A DNA stretch of 37,490 nt. Source: a candidate division WWE3 bacterium RIFCSPHIGHO2_01_FULL_42_13 (GTDB lineage: Bacteria; Patescibacteriota; WWE3; UBA101185; UBA10185). The stretch lies in the NCBI GenBank assembly GCA_001772625.1, contig MEVA01000016.1:1-37490 (forward strand). The letters run 5' to 3'. The position numbers were made by a program, and so were the translations under genes. The notes beneath the pieces were generated by a model. The model was not told the DNA's origin. It saw only the letters and a list, made by a program, of their open reading frames with translations, and searched no databases. Numbering within the stretch: position 1 is the first letter of the stretch; each line of letters opens with the position of its first letter. This document shows positions 1 to 8,471 of this stretch, in pieces.

Positions 1-782
1 AGATACTTTTCCCCATTAGCTTCCACAACGACATAAGTAGCTTTTTCGTCTACAACAAACGCTCTGTTTGAGGGAAGCGTCCACGGTGTTGTGGTCCAAG
101 CTAGGGCGTAAATTCCTTCAAAATCCCCTTTCGAAGTTATTTTGAATTTAACGGTAACGGATGGGTGTTCAACATCGCGGTAAGAATTGTCCATCGCAAT
201 TTCAAAGTTGGAAACCGGCGTGCCGCAAGTTGTACAGTATAGCGACGTTCTAACCCCTTCATAAATTAAACCTTTGTCATAAAGCTGCTTAAAAGTCCAC
301 ATGACACTTTCCATATACGTGCGGTCTGTAGTTTTGTAAGAGTGTTCCATATCTACCCATCTTCCAATTCTATCTATGTACCATTTCCATTCAGATGAGA
401 TTCTTGAGGTATATTCGTAGCAGGCCTGGGTAAACTTTTCTAAGCCGTATGCTTCAATATCTTTTCGATTTTTTATACCTAACTCTTTTTGAACCTTATT
501 TTCGATTGTTAATCCGTGCGCATCCCAACCCCACACTCTTTCAACCCTTTTTCCTTTCATAGTCCAGTAGCGTGGAATTATGTCTTTAGCAATTGATCCT
601 AAAAGATGCCCATAATGAGGAAGTCCAGAAATAAAGGGCGGTCCATCGTAAAACACGTATTGATTGTCTTTTGGTCTAAATTCAACAGACTTTTCAAAAA
701 TCTTATTCTTTTCCCAATAATCTCTTGCCTCATCTTCCAAAACGGGAATACTTTTATTTTCAATGGTCTTAAACCTACTCAT
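1..782 (-). CDS. ileS: Isoleucyl-tRNA synthetase, N-terminal part (cut by window edge)
   Basis: Translating the minus strand from the ATG at 782 gives MSRFKTIENKSIPVLEDEARDYW and then the class I signature region PHYGHLLGS (HIGH motif), followed by WGWDAHGLTIENKVQKELG. The enzyme charges tRNA-Ile with isoleucine in the cytoplasm. The segment RIGRWVDMEHSYKTTD and the CTTCGTPVSNFE zinc-like region resemble the eukaryote-like type 2 IleS, which is common in CPR and archaea, more than the E. coli type. About 260 residues are present; the rest lies off the left edge, so the ORF track misses it. The start is supported by GGAGG six bases upstream. It overlaps the 3' end of the small upstream ORF by 8 bases (ATGAGTAG), suggesting translational coupling. 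Confidence 0.95.
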   Translation of the reverse strand, partial: MSRFKTIENKSIPVLEDEARDYWEKNKIFEKSVEFRPKDNQYVFYDGPPFISGLPHYGHLLGSIAKDIIPRYWTMKGKRVERVWGWDAHGLTIENKVQKELGIKNRKDIEAYGLEKFTQACYEYTSRISSEWKWYIDRIGRWVDMEHSYKTTDRTYMESVMWTFKQLYDKGLIYEGVRTSLYCTTCGTPVSNFEIAMDNSYRDVEHPSVTVKFKITSKGDFEGIYALAWTTTPWTLPSNRAFVVDEKATYVVVEANGEKY

Positions 783-906
783 ACACTACCTCCGCAGTAT
801 TTAAGAAAAAATCATCTGTTGCTTTGGCGCGTGAAACTAAGACCCCAATAACGTAGGCCGCAAAGGCTATTAGTAACAAAAAGAGAAATAAAGTTTTTTT
901 ACTCAT
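775..906 (-). CDS. Small single-pass membrane peptide, 43 aa, unknown function
   Basis: This ORF is too short for the track. It reads MSKKTLFLFLLLIAFAAYVIGVLVSRAKATDDFFLNTAEVVYE. Residues 5-24 are a hydrophobic segment that could be a membrane anchor or an uncleaved signal, followed by a short polar tail. It overlaps the end of the adenosyltransferase gene by 8 bases and the start of ileS by 8 bases, both through an ATGAGTA overlap. This head-to-tail fit is the main evidence that it is translated. Its own Shine-Dalgarno is weak (GGATTGATAAAA), as expected for coupled translation. I do not recognise a family. It could also be a non-coding linker that happens to stay open. Confidence 0.5.
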   Translation of the reverse strand: MSKKTLFLFLLLIAFAAYVIGVLVSRAKATDDFFLNTAEVVYE

Positions 907-1450
907 TTTTATCAATCCAAATAATGTCTTCTACATTTTCGGTGAAATTAAGGTAGCGTGCAAGGGTAAAGAGTAAGTCGGAAAGTCTATTCACAAACTT
1001 TATAACGAACTTTTTCCCCATTGGATTTTTATCAAAATAGTTTACGAGATCTCTCTCAAGTCTTCGGCAAACTGTGCGGGACAGATGAACCTTTGCCGAG
1101 CCTTCAGTACCACCTGGAAGTATAAAGTTTCGAAGTTCGGGAAGTTTTTTTTCCATTTCATCAATATAGTTCTCAATAAGTGTGGTCCGCCCCTCCAACC
1201 ACTCAAAACTTTGGTCGGTAGATTTAGGGTTGGCTATGAGGGATCCAATCTTAAAAAGATCCCTTTGAGTGTTTATGAGAAAGTCGCGGGCTTCGGTGGT
1301 AAACTTAATTTCCGCCAGAATCAGACCTAAGGTTGCATTAAACTCGTCAAGCATTCCAAGGACATCAAAAACCGGAGAGGCTTTTGATTCTCTTATATTT
1401 CCTATTAGTGACGTGTCACCTGAATCGCCCCTACCTGTGTAGATTGCCAT
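899..1450 (-). CDS. Cob(I)alamin adenosyltransferase, PduO type
   Basis: The protein of 183 residues starts MAIYTGRGDSGDTSLIG, the ATP-binding N-terminal motif of PduO-type ATP:corrinoid adenosyltransferases. The conserved C-terminal helix region is also present (SRTVCRRLERDL, then FVNRLSDLLFTLARYLNF). The family transfers the adenosyl group of ATP to Co(I) of cobalamin, giving coenzyme B12, and works as a trimer in the cytoplasm. It lies 9 bases downstream of nrdJ on the same strand, so the likely role is to supply or regenerate adenosylcobalamin for the class II ribonucleotide reductase. No B12 biosynthesis genes are seen here, which fits salvage of external corrinoids (inference). Confidence 0.93.
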   Translation of the reverse strand: MAIYTGRGDSGDTSLIGNIRESKASPVFDVLGMLDEFNATLGLILAEIKFTTEARDFLINTQRDLFKIGSLIANPKSTDQSFEWLEGRTTLIENYIDEMEKKLPELRNFILPGGTEGSAKVHLSRTVCRRLERDLVNYFDKNPMGKKFVIKFVNRLSDLLFTLARYLNFTENVEDIIWIDKNE

Positions 1451-1459
1451 GATGGGATT

Positions 1460-3898
1460 TTAACACACGCTATAGCCGCAGTTATAGCATTTGGCGCAAC
1501 CTTCTTCTTTCACCAAAGAGGAGTTGCCACACTCGGGACACATGTCGGCATGCGCAGAGGTTTTTGGCGTGGGCTCGGTGGGTTCGGATACAGCAATGGA
1601 GGGGGCGTTTATGTCTAATTTGAACTCTTCAATCAAAACTCTGGCAACAGCGTCGGCAATAGACGAAATTCTATTCTGGCCAAAGCCAACGGACCGGGAG
1701 CCGCCAATTCCACGCAGCTGAGTAGACATTTCAGCGACAGTGGCATGTGTATCAGCGGAAGCCTGTAACCACCCGGATAAAGCCCTTCCCAGAGCTTCAG
1801 CAAGCCCTGAAACGTCGCTGCCGGCTTTTCCAACGCTTAAAAATATTTCGAGCGGGTTGCCAGCTTCGTCGCGATTAAGGGTTACATAGGCGTTTCCTTG
1901 AGGTGTTTTTAGCTTATAAGTAGACCCCGTGAGTTTTGTAGGGCGCGCTAATATTGCTGGTCTGCCAGCGACAACAACTCCGGTTTTTTTATCTTTTGTT
2001 CCCTTGGTTTCTAAAACTACTTCGCTTCTACTTCCCGTTACATATACGGTTAGGCCTTTGCAGCCAAGTTCCCACCCCATTTTGTAAGCCGCGGCAACAT
2101 CTTCTCTTGTGGCATCAGCAGGAAAATTACAGGTTTTTGAGATTGAGTTATCAATGAAAGCCTGAATCGAAGCCTGCATTCTAAGGTGCTCGTCTGGGGT
2201 TATGTCTGCCGAAACAACAAAGGTATTTCGAATTTCCTCGGGTAAAATTTTTATATTCTGGCACGAACCTGCCTGCAAAATTTCGTCAACAATAGCTTTC
2301 CTTTCGTCACCCGATATACCAAGGTTATCTAAAGCTTTCTCAAACATCGGGCTTGTGTAAGTTAAGGTAAGTCCTGCTTCGTCCATCGCGGCTTGGTAAA
2401 CGTTTCGGTAGTAAGCAAGCGCAAATACAGGTTCGCAACCGTAACCCTCAACTCCTGCCACCGTGGAGATCGTTCCTGTTGGTGCAACCGTTGTTTGAGC
2501 CGCATTCCTTATTCCATGCTCTTTGATTCCAGTTGTTATCTCAGTCCAGTCTACCGCCGGCATTCCAAAATCTCTCTTATAGGGAACTAGGGGTCTTGGA
2601 AATTCCCACCTAAAATTCTTTGGGTCATAAATACTTCCTTCAAACTTTGCGAAAGGGCCCTTTTCTTGTGCCAAAGCAATTGATGTTTTCATAGAGTGAA
2701 ATCTCATAAATTCTGTGACTTGGGCCGCAAATTCCTGGCCTTCCTCACTTCCATATCTAATCCCCATCGAATACATTAAGTCAGCCAAGCCCATGAAACC
2801 TAAGCCTATTCTTCTTGCGCCAAGCGCAGCTTCTCTTAAACGTGGGACTTCAGCAACGTAACTATTTTGAGTTACAACATTATCTAAAAACCTTGTGGAA
2901 AGTTCTATTGTTTTTCTGTAGGACTCCCAGTCAAGCTTTCCGTTTTCATCTAAATGCTGGGACAAATTTATGGAACCTAAGCAACAATTTTCATAAGGTC
3001 CAAGCCACTGCTCACCACATGGGTTTGTAGCTTTAAGTTCATATAAGTGAGGGACGGGATTAGTTCTATTTGCTTTATCTATAAACAAAACTCCAGGCTC
3101 ACCATTTCTATAGGCATGCTCAACAATTAAATCAAAAATTTCGCGTGCTTGAGGTATTTCCGCTACCTCTTTTGTTTTTGGATTTATTAGTTCGTATGTA
3201 GTGTCGTTTTGAACTGCGTGCATAAATACGTCAGTTATCGCCACTGATATATTAAAATTTGCCACAGACCCTTCCTGAGACTTACATTTAATGAAGTCTC
3301 GGATATCCGGATGATCAACTCTTAAAACAGCCATGTTGGCACCTCGTCGAACCCCGCCCTGCGCGATTTCGCCAAAAGCGGCATCATAAACCTTTAAAAA
3401 GCCGACCGGGCCGGTTGCCTTGCCGGCACTTTTTGAAACAAAGGAACCTTTCGGGCGCAAATCGGAAAAAGAAAATCCGTTCCCTCCACCAGTTTGCTGA
3501 ATAAGAACGGCATTTCTTAACGTTGAGAAAATTCCATTTTCGCTACGTCCCATTTCATCGTCAATTGGAAGTACGAAACATGCGGCAAGTTGACCAAGTG
3601 GAGTTCCCGCTCCTGTGAAGGTAGGAGAATTGGGGAAAAACTTCTTAGTAGTTAACATGTTATAAAATTCAGTGGTTGAAAGTTCTACATCCCTATATCC
3701 CTCATCTGCCTCAGCCATAGCTTTGGCTATTCTTTCAAACATCTGCTCGATTGTTTCTACAGGAGTTCCGTCTTCTTTCTTTCGCAAATATCTTTTTTCT
3801 AAAATAGTTCGGGAATTATCGCTTAACTCAATAGTTTTGTTCTTTTCGGGAACACTTATTTCAACTTGTTTATTTTCGGACTTTTCTAACCACTTCAT
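1460..3898 (-). CDS. nrdJ: Class II (adenosylcobalamin-dependent) ribonucleoside-diphosphate reductase
   Basis: A protein of 812 residues that reduces ribonucleotides to deoxyribonucleotides with a radical made from adenosylcobalamin. The redox cysteine lies in LAACFVL (about C107), the thiyl-radical motif is NPCGE (about N292, C294, E296), the partner cysteine is in NCCLGSINL (about 305-306), and the phosphate-binding PTGTIS loop is present. After the barrel comes a TSCPD-type domain (about residues 630-740), and the C-terminus is a four-cysteine zinc-ribbon-like tail, CPECGNS...[12 protein letters not shown], which fits the shuttle cysteines of NrdJ enzymes. No ATP-cone is apparent at the N-terminus and there is no intein. 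The gene has its own promoter and a structured leader, and is followed directly by the adenosyltransferase. Confidence 0.97.
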   Translation of the reverse strand: MKWLEKSENKQVEISVPEKNKTIELSDNSRTILEKRYLRKKEDGTPVETIEQMFERIAKAMAEADEGYRDVELSTTEFYNMLTTKKFFPNSPTFTGAGTPLGQLAACFVLPIDDEMGRSENGIFSTLRNAVLIQQTGGGNGFSFSDLRPKGSFVSKSAGKATGPVGFLKVYDAAFGEIAQGGVRRGANMAVLRVDHPDIRDFIKCKSQEGSVANFNISVAITDVFMHAVQNDTTYELINPKTKEVAEIPQAREIFDLIVEHAYRNGEPGVLFIDKANRTNPVPHLYELKATNPCGEQWLGPYENCCLGSINLSQHLDENGKLDWESYRKTIELSTRFLDNVVTQNSYVAEVPRLREAALGARRIGLGFMGLADLMYSMGIRYGSEEGQEFAAQVTEFMRFHSMKTSIALAQEKGPFAKFEGSIYDPKNFRWEFPRPLVPYKRDFGMPAVDWTEITTGIKEHGIRNAAQTTVAPTGTISTVAGVEGYGCEPVFALAYYRNVYQAAMDEAGLTLTYTSPMFEKALDNLGISGDERKAIVDEILQAGSCQNIKILPEEIRNTFVVSADITPDEHLRMQASIQAFIDNSISKTCNFPADATREDVAAAYKMGWELGCKGLTVYVTGSRSEVVLETKGTKDKKTGVVVAGRPAILARPTKLTGSTYKLKTPQGNAYVTLNRDEAGNPLEIFLSVGKAGSDVSGLAEALGRALSGWLQASADTHATVAEMSTQLRGIGGSRSVGFGQNRISSIADAVARVLIEEFKLDINAPSIAVSEPTEPTPKTSAHADMCPECGNSSLVKEEGCAKCYNCGYSVC

Positions 3899-3906
3899 AT
3901 TTAGGG

Positions 3907-3964
3907 AATTTCAGGGGGCGACAAGCTTCTACTGCCAGAAACAAATCTGTCGTCTGCTGAAATT
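3907..3964 (-). ncRNA. Structured leader element just upstream of nrdJ (candidate cis-regulatory RNA)
   Basis: On the minus strand this 58-nt stretch folds into one long hairpin: an 8-bp outer helix AATTTCAG/CTGAAATT, a 4/4 internal loop (CAGA/CCCC), a 5-bp helix CGACA/TGTCG, an asymmetric loop, then a 6-bp helix GTTTCT/AGAAGC (one G-U) closing the loop GGCAGT. The 3' arm ends 8 bases before the nrdJ ATG, where no Shine-Dalgarno is visible, so the fold could control ribosome access. It does not look like a standard cobalamin riboswitch, being too short. A conserved RNA motif named after nrdJ has been described in metagenomes; I cannot test whether this matches it. Confidence 0.5.
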
Positions 3965-3999
3965 ACTTTTGTAACTTACTTTGGTACAGAAAAAAGAAA

Positions 4000-4024
4000 G
4001 AGATATCGGGACGGACAACATCTC
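4000..4024 (-). terminator. Hairpin plus U-rich tract between ftsZ and nrdJ (terminator or attenuator)
   Basis: On the minus strand GAGATGTT pairs with GATATCTC (8 bp with two G-U pairs) around the loop GTCCGTCCC, followed by TTTCTTTTTTC. It lies 3' of ftsZ but also begins at about +2 of the transcript expected from the nrdJ promoter at 4033-4062. It may end ftsZ readthrough, attenuate nrdJ, or both. Confidence 0.45.
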
Positions 4025-4032
4025 GTTATGTA

Positions 4033-4062
4033 ATATAAACACATTCGTTGAACGAGAGTCAA
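4033..4062 (-). promoter_or_regulatory. Promoter of nrdJ with an operator-like inverted repeat in the spacer
   Basis: Minus strand TTGACT, 18-base spacer, TTATAT. The spacer contains TCGTTCAACGA, a 5-bp-arm inverted repeat that could bind a regulator. The predicted transcript start is near 4026, giving a leader of about 128 bases. No clear NrdR box is present. Confidence 0.6.
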
Positions 4063-4091
4063 TACTTTATGAACTTTTATGTGAAATTATG

Positions 4092-5270
4092 CTAATTACC
4101 TCTTAAAAACGCAGGGATGTCGTACTTTCTATCGCCTTCTGGGTCAAAATCATCATCGCTAAGGCGTTCTTTCTTCTCTTCCTGTTGCGGAGCGTCCTTG
4201 CTACCGCCTGTAACTTCAATTTCAACTTCTTCTACACTTACTTCCACGTCTCGCATTTCCCGTACCTCTCTTCTTCTAGCACCTTCGGGCATACCTAATT
4301 GCGACCTTATGTCTAACTCTGCACCAAATCCTGTAGCAATAACTGTAATTTTTATCTGATCGGTCATGTTGGCATCAATTGTGGTACCAAAAATAATTTT
4401 GGCCTCCGGGCTTGCCGCCTCGTTAATAATTTTTGCCGCAGCATCTACTTCCTGCATGCTCATATCCAATCCACCAACAATGTTAAACAATATACCGGTT
4501 GCGCCTTCAATATCTACCTCAAGCAATGGCGAGGAAATTGCCGCTTTCGCAGCCGTAACTGCTCTGTTTTCTCCGGTACCAATACCAATGCCCATTAAAG
4601 CTGAGCCTGCGTTCTTCATAATTGTTCTTACATCCGCAAAGTCAACATTTATAAGTCCGGGCATAACTATCAAGTCTGAAATGCCCTGAACACCCTGGTG
4701 CAAAACACTGTCCGAGACTCTAAAGGCCTCAAGTACCGACATTTTTTCATCGGCTATTTCTAATAATTTTTCGTTTGGAATTGTTATAAGTGCGTCAACT
4801 TCTTTTCTAAGAGCCGCGATCCCTACTTCCGCACTTTGCATTCTTTGGGCACCTTCAAAATGAAAAGGTTTGGTTACAACCCCAATTGTAAGCGCTCCCA
4901 AATCCTGAGCAATTTGGGCAATAATAGGAGAGGCACCTGTGCCCGTTCCACCACCCATGCCCGCGGTTATGAAAACCATGTCACTTCCTTCAAGGTTTGC
5001 TTTAATAATTTGAACAGATTCTTCCGCGGCTGTTCTACCAATTTCTGGATCAGCACCCGCCCCTAAACCTTTTGTTATTTCCTGACCAATTGGAAGTTTA
5101 ATCGTGGCTTTATTTACAGAAAGCGCCTGAGCGTCTGTATTAATTGCGATAAACTCAACTCCTTGAATTTGTTGAGAATCAATCATTGTGTTAATGACAT
5201 TACATCCGGCTCCACCAACACCTACTACTCGAATTTTCGCAAATTTTTCTATTTCAGGTTTTACAAACAT
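4092..5270 (-). CDS. ftsZ: Cell division protein FtsZ
   Basis: The tubulin-like GTPase that forms the division ring. The N-terminus shows [13 protein letters not shown] and INTDAQAL, with the tubulin signature [10 protein letters not shown] at residues 106-115; the T7 region follows later. The globular part ends near residue 320, followed by an acidic, charged linker and the conserved C-terminal peptide [10 protein letters not shown] that binds FtsA and other ring proteins. Length (392) is normal. It follows ftsA by 56 bases in the same direction, with a possible TATAAT promoter in the gap, and is the last dcw gene before nrdJ. Confidence 0.98.
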   Translation of the reverse strand: MFVKPEIEKFAKIRVVGVGGAGCNVINTMIDSQQIQGVEFIAINTDAQALSVNKATIKLPIGQEITKGLGAGADPEIGRTAAEESVQIIKANLEGSDMVFITAGMGGGTGTGASPIIAQIAQDLGALTIGVVTKPFHFEGAQRMQSAEVGIAALRKEVDALITIPNEKLLEIADEKMSVLEAFRVSDSVLHQGVQGISDLIVMPGLINVDFADVRTIMKNAGSALMGIGIGTGENRAVTAAKAAISSPLLEVDIEGATGILFNIVGGLDMSMQEVDAAAKIINEAASPEAKIIFGTTIDANMTDQIKITVIATGFGAELDIRSQLGMPEGARRREVREMRDVEVSVEEVEIEVTGGSKDAPQQEEKKERLSDDDFDPEGDRKYDIPAFLRGN

Positions 5271-5301
5271 ATTTAAACACTACACTATAACTAGTAGTCC
5301 A

Positions 5302-5307
5302 ATTATA
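5302..5307 (-). promoter_or_regulatory. Possible -10 box (TATAAT) upstream of ftsZ
   Basis: The ftsA-ftsZ gap contains TATAAT on the minus strand about 31 bases before the ftsZ ATG. No good -35 at the right distance is seen. It could give extra ftsZ transcription beside operon readthrough. Confidence 0.3.
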
Positions 5308-5326
5308 TATCTACATTACAAACTTT

Positions 5327-6580
5327 TTAGGGCAGGAAGGATTTTGCTTTCTCCAATAGTCTGGACAGGATGTTTCCAATCTTACCTCGTCCGGCTTCAA
5401 ATGACAATAAGGAACCGCTTCTTATAAGCCTTGACCCATAAATTACTTCCCCTACTGTTGCGGCGAATGCCGGACCTTCTATCTCATCTATAAGACCTGT
5501 CACACCTTTTGGATAACCTATTCTCACGGGAGCCTTAAGGACATATTTGGCAATTCTCTCAATTCCAGAGGTTAAGGAAGCGCCTCCAGTAAGTATTAGC
5601 CCTGCTGGAAGCTTGCCCTGTAGATCAGCTTTCTTAATTTCTAAGGCTATAAGGCTGAAAATCTCGTTTAGACGCGCATCTATAATTCCATAGAGGAGTT
5701 TTTTTGGCACCTTCTCCATATCCAAGCCAAATCCCGAAACGTCTAAATCTTCGCTGTTCATATCCCTTTCCAAGGGGCTTAGGCTTTCTCTCTCCTCACT
5801 TAGTTTTATTTTTATGCTTTCGGATGCCTCCATATGGGCACGCAGACCAATAGCAAGGTCACTTGTAATGTGTTTCCCTCCTATTGGAAGGACATCGGAG
5901 TAAACCGGACTTCCTTCGTGGAAAGCGATAACGGAAGTGGTTCCGCCGCCTACATCTACCAGCAGGCAGCCCAAATCCTTTTCCGTATCAGTTAAAACTG
6001 CTTCAGCCGACGCTACACCTACGTAAACCATATCCTCAACCTCAACACCCACCTGTTCAACACACTTGGCCAAGTTTCTCATTGCTGTAGCCGAACCGTG
6101 AATGATGTTAGTTTCAACCTCAAGTCTTATACCCGACATCCCGATCGGATCTCTAATACCGTCCTGGCCATCAACCATAAAGTCCCGCGGGATCACATGG
6201 ATAATTTCCCGTGTGGAAGGCAAAGAAACAGCCTGTGCCGCCTCTGTAACCCTGGCTACGTCTTCATTTGTTATTTCCGCGCCTTGATGAGAAACTGCCA
6301 CCACGCCGTGTGAATTTAGAGTTTCCAAATGGCTACCGTTTATTGTCACAAAAGCCGAGGAGACTGAAACGCCTGCCATTCTTTCAGCCCGTTCTAAACT
6401 ATTGGAAATTGCCTGGACAGCATCGTCTATATCTACGACATTGCCTTTCTTTATTCCTTGTGATGGGACATTTCCGCTAACTCCAATTACGGAGATTTTA
6501 TTATCGGTAAGCGCGGCTATGATGGTGCTGATTTTCGAAGACCCTATATCTATTGCTGTTATGATTTTTTCTTTGGACAT
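5327..6580 (-). CDS. ftsA: Cell division protein FtsA
   Basis: An actin-like ATPase of 417 residues that ties FtsZ filaments to the inner membrane. Visible are the phosphate-1 motif AIDIGSSKIS (about residues 9-18), the SHS2/1C-type insert, phosphate-2 LLVDVGGGTTSVIAF and the adenosine motif LILTGGASLTSGI. The C-terminus GKIGNILSRLLEKAKSFLP has the form of an amphipathic membrane-targeting helix. It lies between ftsQ (12 bases upstream) and ftsZ, the classic order. No unusual change is apparent. Confidence 0.97.
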   Translation of the reverse strand: MSKEKIITAIDIGSSKISTIIAALTDNKISVIGVSGNVPSQGIKKGNVVDIDDAVQAISNSLERAERMAGVSVSSAFVTINGSHLETLNSHGVVAVSHQGAEITNEDVARVTEAAQAVSLPSTREIIHVIPRDFMVDGQDGIRDPIGMSGIRLEVETNIIHGSATAMRNLAKCVEQVGVEVEDMVYVGVASAEAVLTDTEKDLGCLLVDVGGGTTSVIAFHEGSPVYSDVLPIGGKHITSDLAIGLRAHMEASESIKIKLSEERESLSPLERDMNSEDLDVSGFGLDMEKVPKKLLYGIIDARLNEIFSLIALEIKKADLQGKLPAGLILTGGASLTSGIERIAKYVLKAPVRIGYPKGVTGLIDEIEGPAFAATVGEVIYGSRLIRSGSLLSFEAGRGKIGNILSRLLEKAKSFLP

Positions 6581-6592
6581 TCTGTTTAAAAT

Positions 6593-7348
6593 TTATCTAT
6601 ACGATACTATTACTTTATCATACCGTAAATCAACCCTCTTAACATCCCTGCCCTGTGTGGCAAGTTGCTTTAGTAACGCCGAAAGCAGAGAAGCCGCTTC
6701 GTAGACATTTCTTTCCCTACTTACCAAAACCTCTATGGAGTCCGGAATAAAAAGGGAAACGTAATCTGAATGCACACTCATGCTGGACGCGCTTATCTTT
6801 TCTACGTCCAAAGCCTGCAAAAGTCCAAAGTAGGCTGAAACTAGGTTTTCGTCCAAAAAGTATCCAACGGCGATTTGGCCTGAATATAAAATTTCCGGAA
6901 AGTTTGTGGTGCCAGGCTCAATTTGCCCCAAAACATAACCTTCCTCGTCCACCAGGTAAAAATTCTCCTTTTTCTCATCATACATAACTACGGCTGGAGT
7001 TCTTTCTATTACGGAAATTTTTAGGGTGGAAGGAAAACTCTTTCGTACAAAAATTTCTTTTGCTCCCTGGAAGCTCTCCAGTAAAGACGTCTCTAACGCT
7101 CCGGAATTAAAAATTAAAATATTTTGTCCAAAGGCACGCGATTTAACCAACTCTGCTACATCAACTTGGCTGACGAAACTTTTTGTACCGGTAACCTCCA
7201 CACTTTGAATTCTAAATGCTCCCCTCTCGATAAAAACAATGTAACCTGATAAAACTATGATCAATAAAACCAAGAATAAGGTTATATAAGAGGCAAGCCT
7301 AGCAAACTTTCTTCTAAATTTATTTTTTGACGATTGAGAGTACTTCAT
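6593..7348 (-). CDS. ftsQ: Cell division protein FtsQ/DivIB (POTRA domain)
   Basis: 251 residues: a basic cytoplasmic N-terminus (KYSQSSKNKFRRKFARL), one transmembrane helix (about 19-41), then an extracytoplasmic POTRA domain starting FRIQSVEVTGTKSFVSQVDVAELV and the FtsQ beta domain with LKISVIERTPAVVMY. It is a bitopic scaffold of the divisome. The gene starts inside the end of murG (29-base overlap) and is followed by ftsA. Sequence identity of this family is always low; position and architecture make the call firm. Confidence 0.92.
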   Translation of the reverse strand: MKYSQSSKNKFRRKFARLASYITLFLVLLIIVLSGYIVFIERGAFRIQSVEVTGTKSFVSQVDVAELVKSRAFGQNILIFNSGALETSLLESFQGAKEIFVRKSFPSTLKISVIERTPAVVMYDEKKENFYLVDEEGYVLGQIEPGTTNFPEILYSGQIAVGYFLDENLVSAYFGLLQALDVEKISASSMSVHSDYVSLFIPDSIEVLVSRERNVYEAASLLSALLKQLATQGRDVKRVDLRYDKVIVSYR

Positions 7349-8417
7349 TTACAATCCGCTCCGCAGAATCTGAAATCATATTCTCTTTAATTTTTCTATC
7401 TCTTAATTTCATTTGATCTAAGTTCTCCAAAGCAAGTTTTACGGTTGTGACTAAAGATTTAGGCGATAAGTCCTTTTGTTCAAGGATCCGGGCAAGCCCT
7501 GCTTTATAAAGTAAAGCTGCATTTTCGAACTGCTCATTATGTGAAACCGCAGGTAACGGAATTAAAATGGCCGGCTTTTCCAGTGCTAAAAGTTCATAAA
7601 TAGTGTGAGCCCCGGATCTCCCAACGACTAAATCTGTTTTTGCAAAAATTTCACCAATCTCATCTTCCATAACAAAACTCTTCAGATTATATTTCCCTGG
7701 TGCAGTTATAGCCTCTGACTTTTTCAGCAATTTCTGGTAGTCATTAAAGATTGAAGTGTCCCCGCACTGATGGATTACATTCGATACTGACAGCAGTTCG
7801 GATAAAACCTCCAGAACCGCTTTGTTTAAGGTATGCGAACCAGTCTTGCCGGCTGTTATATAAATTGTGGGGAGGTCTGGGTTCAAGTTTAGTTTATTAG
7901 TTTCCTGTTCGAAAATTTCTTTCCTTAGGGGAAGGCCAACCGTTACAACATTCTTGCCCGGAAAATACTTTTTTGATTCTTCCCAGGTTACCAAAACTTT
8001 TTTTGTAAACTTAGCCACAAATTTATTGGCATAGCCCGTTACCACAGTTTGTTCATGAGTAATTGACGGTATGCCAAGAAACCACCCGGCAAAAACCACA
8101 GGTGCAGCAAGATACCCACCAAAAGATAGAATCACGTTGGGCCTAACCTTTTTTAAAAGATAGAGAGATTGAAAAAACCCAAACGGAATTTTTAACAAAC
8201 GGATAATATTTGTTGTTCTATATAATTTTCCGGCTTTAAGGTCGTAGAAAGGAACTCCAAGCGCGGTAATTTCCCTATATTCCAAAGTTGGATTTTTATC
8301 TCTTGCTATTGAATATTTATGGCCAAACCAGAAAATTTGAACTTCGGGGGTTTTTCTAAATTCTTTAATGACAGGGATTGCGCTTGTATGATGCCCTCCG
8401 GTTATTACTACTTTCAT
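7320..8417 (-). CDS. murG: MurG-like UDP-GlcNAc:lipid I N-acetylglucosaminyltransferase
   Basis: A GT-B (GT28) enzyme that adds GlcNAc to lipid I to make lipid II on the inner face of the membrane. I place the start at the ATG encoding MKVVITGGHH; the track's longer version begins at a TTG 12 codons upstream and adds residues unlike the family. The C-terminal donor-binding half is clear: VVGRSGAHTIYELLALEKPAILIPLPAVSHNEQFENAALL. The N-terminal glycine loop is ITGGHHTSAIPV instead of the usual GGTGGHxxPA, so the acceptor side is divergent. It lies between ftsW and ftsQ. MurC, MurB and Ddl, often found here, are absent from the cluster. Confidence 0.88.
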   Translation of the reverse strand: MKVVITGGHHTSAIPVIKEFRKTPEVQIFWFGHKYSIARDKNPTLEYREITALGVPFYDLKAGKLYRTTNIIRLLKIPFGFFQSLYLLKKVRPNVILSFGGYLAAPVVFAGWFLGIPSITHEQTVVTGYANKFVAKFTKKVLVTWEESKKYFPGKNVVTVGLPLRKEIFEQETNKLNLNPDLPTIYITAGKTGSHTLNKAVLEVLSELLSVSNVIHQCGDTSIFNDYQKLLKKSEAITAPGKYNLKSFVMEDEIGEIFAKTDLVVGRSGAHTIYELLALEKPAILIPLPAVSHNEQFENAALLYKAGLARILEQKDLSPKSLVTTVKLALENLDQMKLRDRKIKENMISDSAERIVNEVLSIVKK

Positions 8418-8471
8418 GTGGACATTATGCCCACCTACCTCGCGGCTGTGCAACTAGGCATCCCTCTCATA

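Noticed and set aside
606-851. 81-aa plus-strand ORF
   Set aside because: Antisense to the conserved N-terminus of IleS and to the small membrane peptide; no start signals.
3899-4091. Cobalamin riboswitch upstream of nrdJ
   Set aside because: I looked for the conserved B12-box type sequence and multi-helix core and saw neither. The leader is too short for the standard class.
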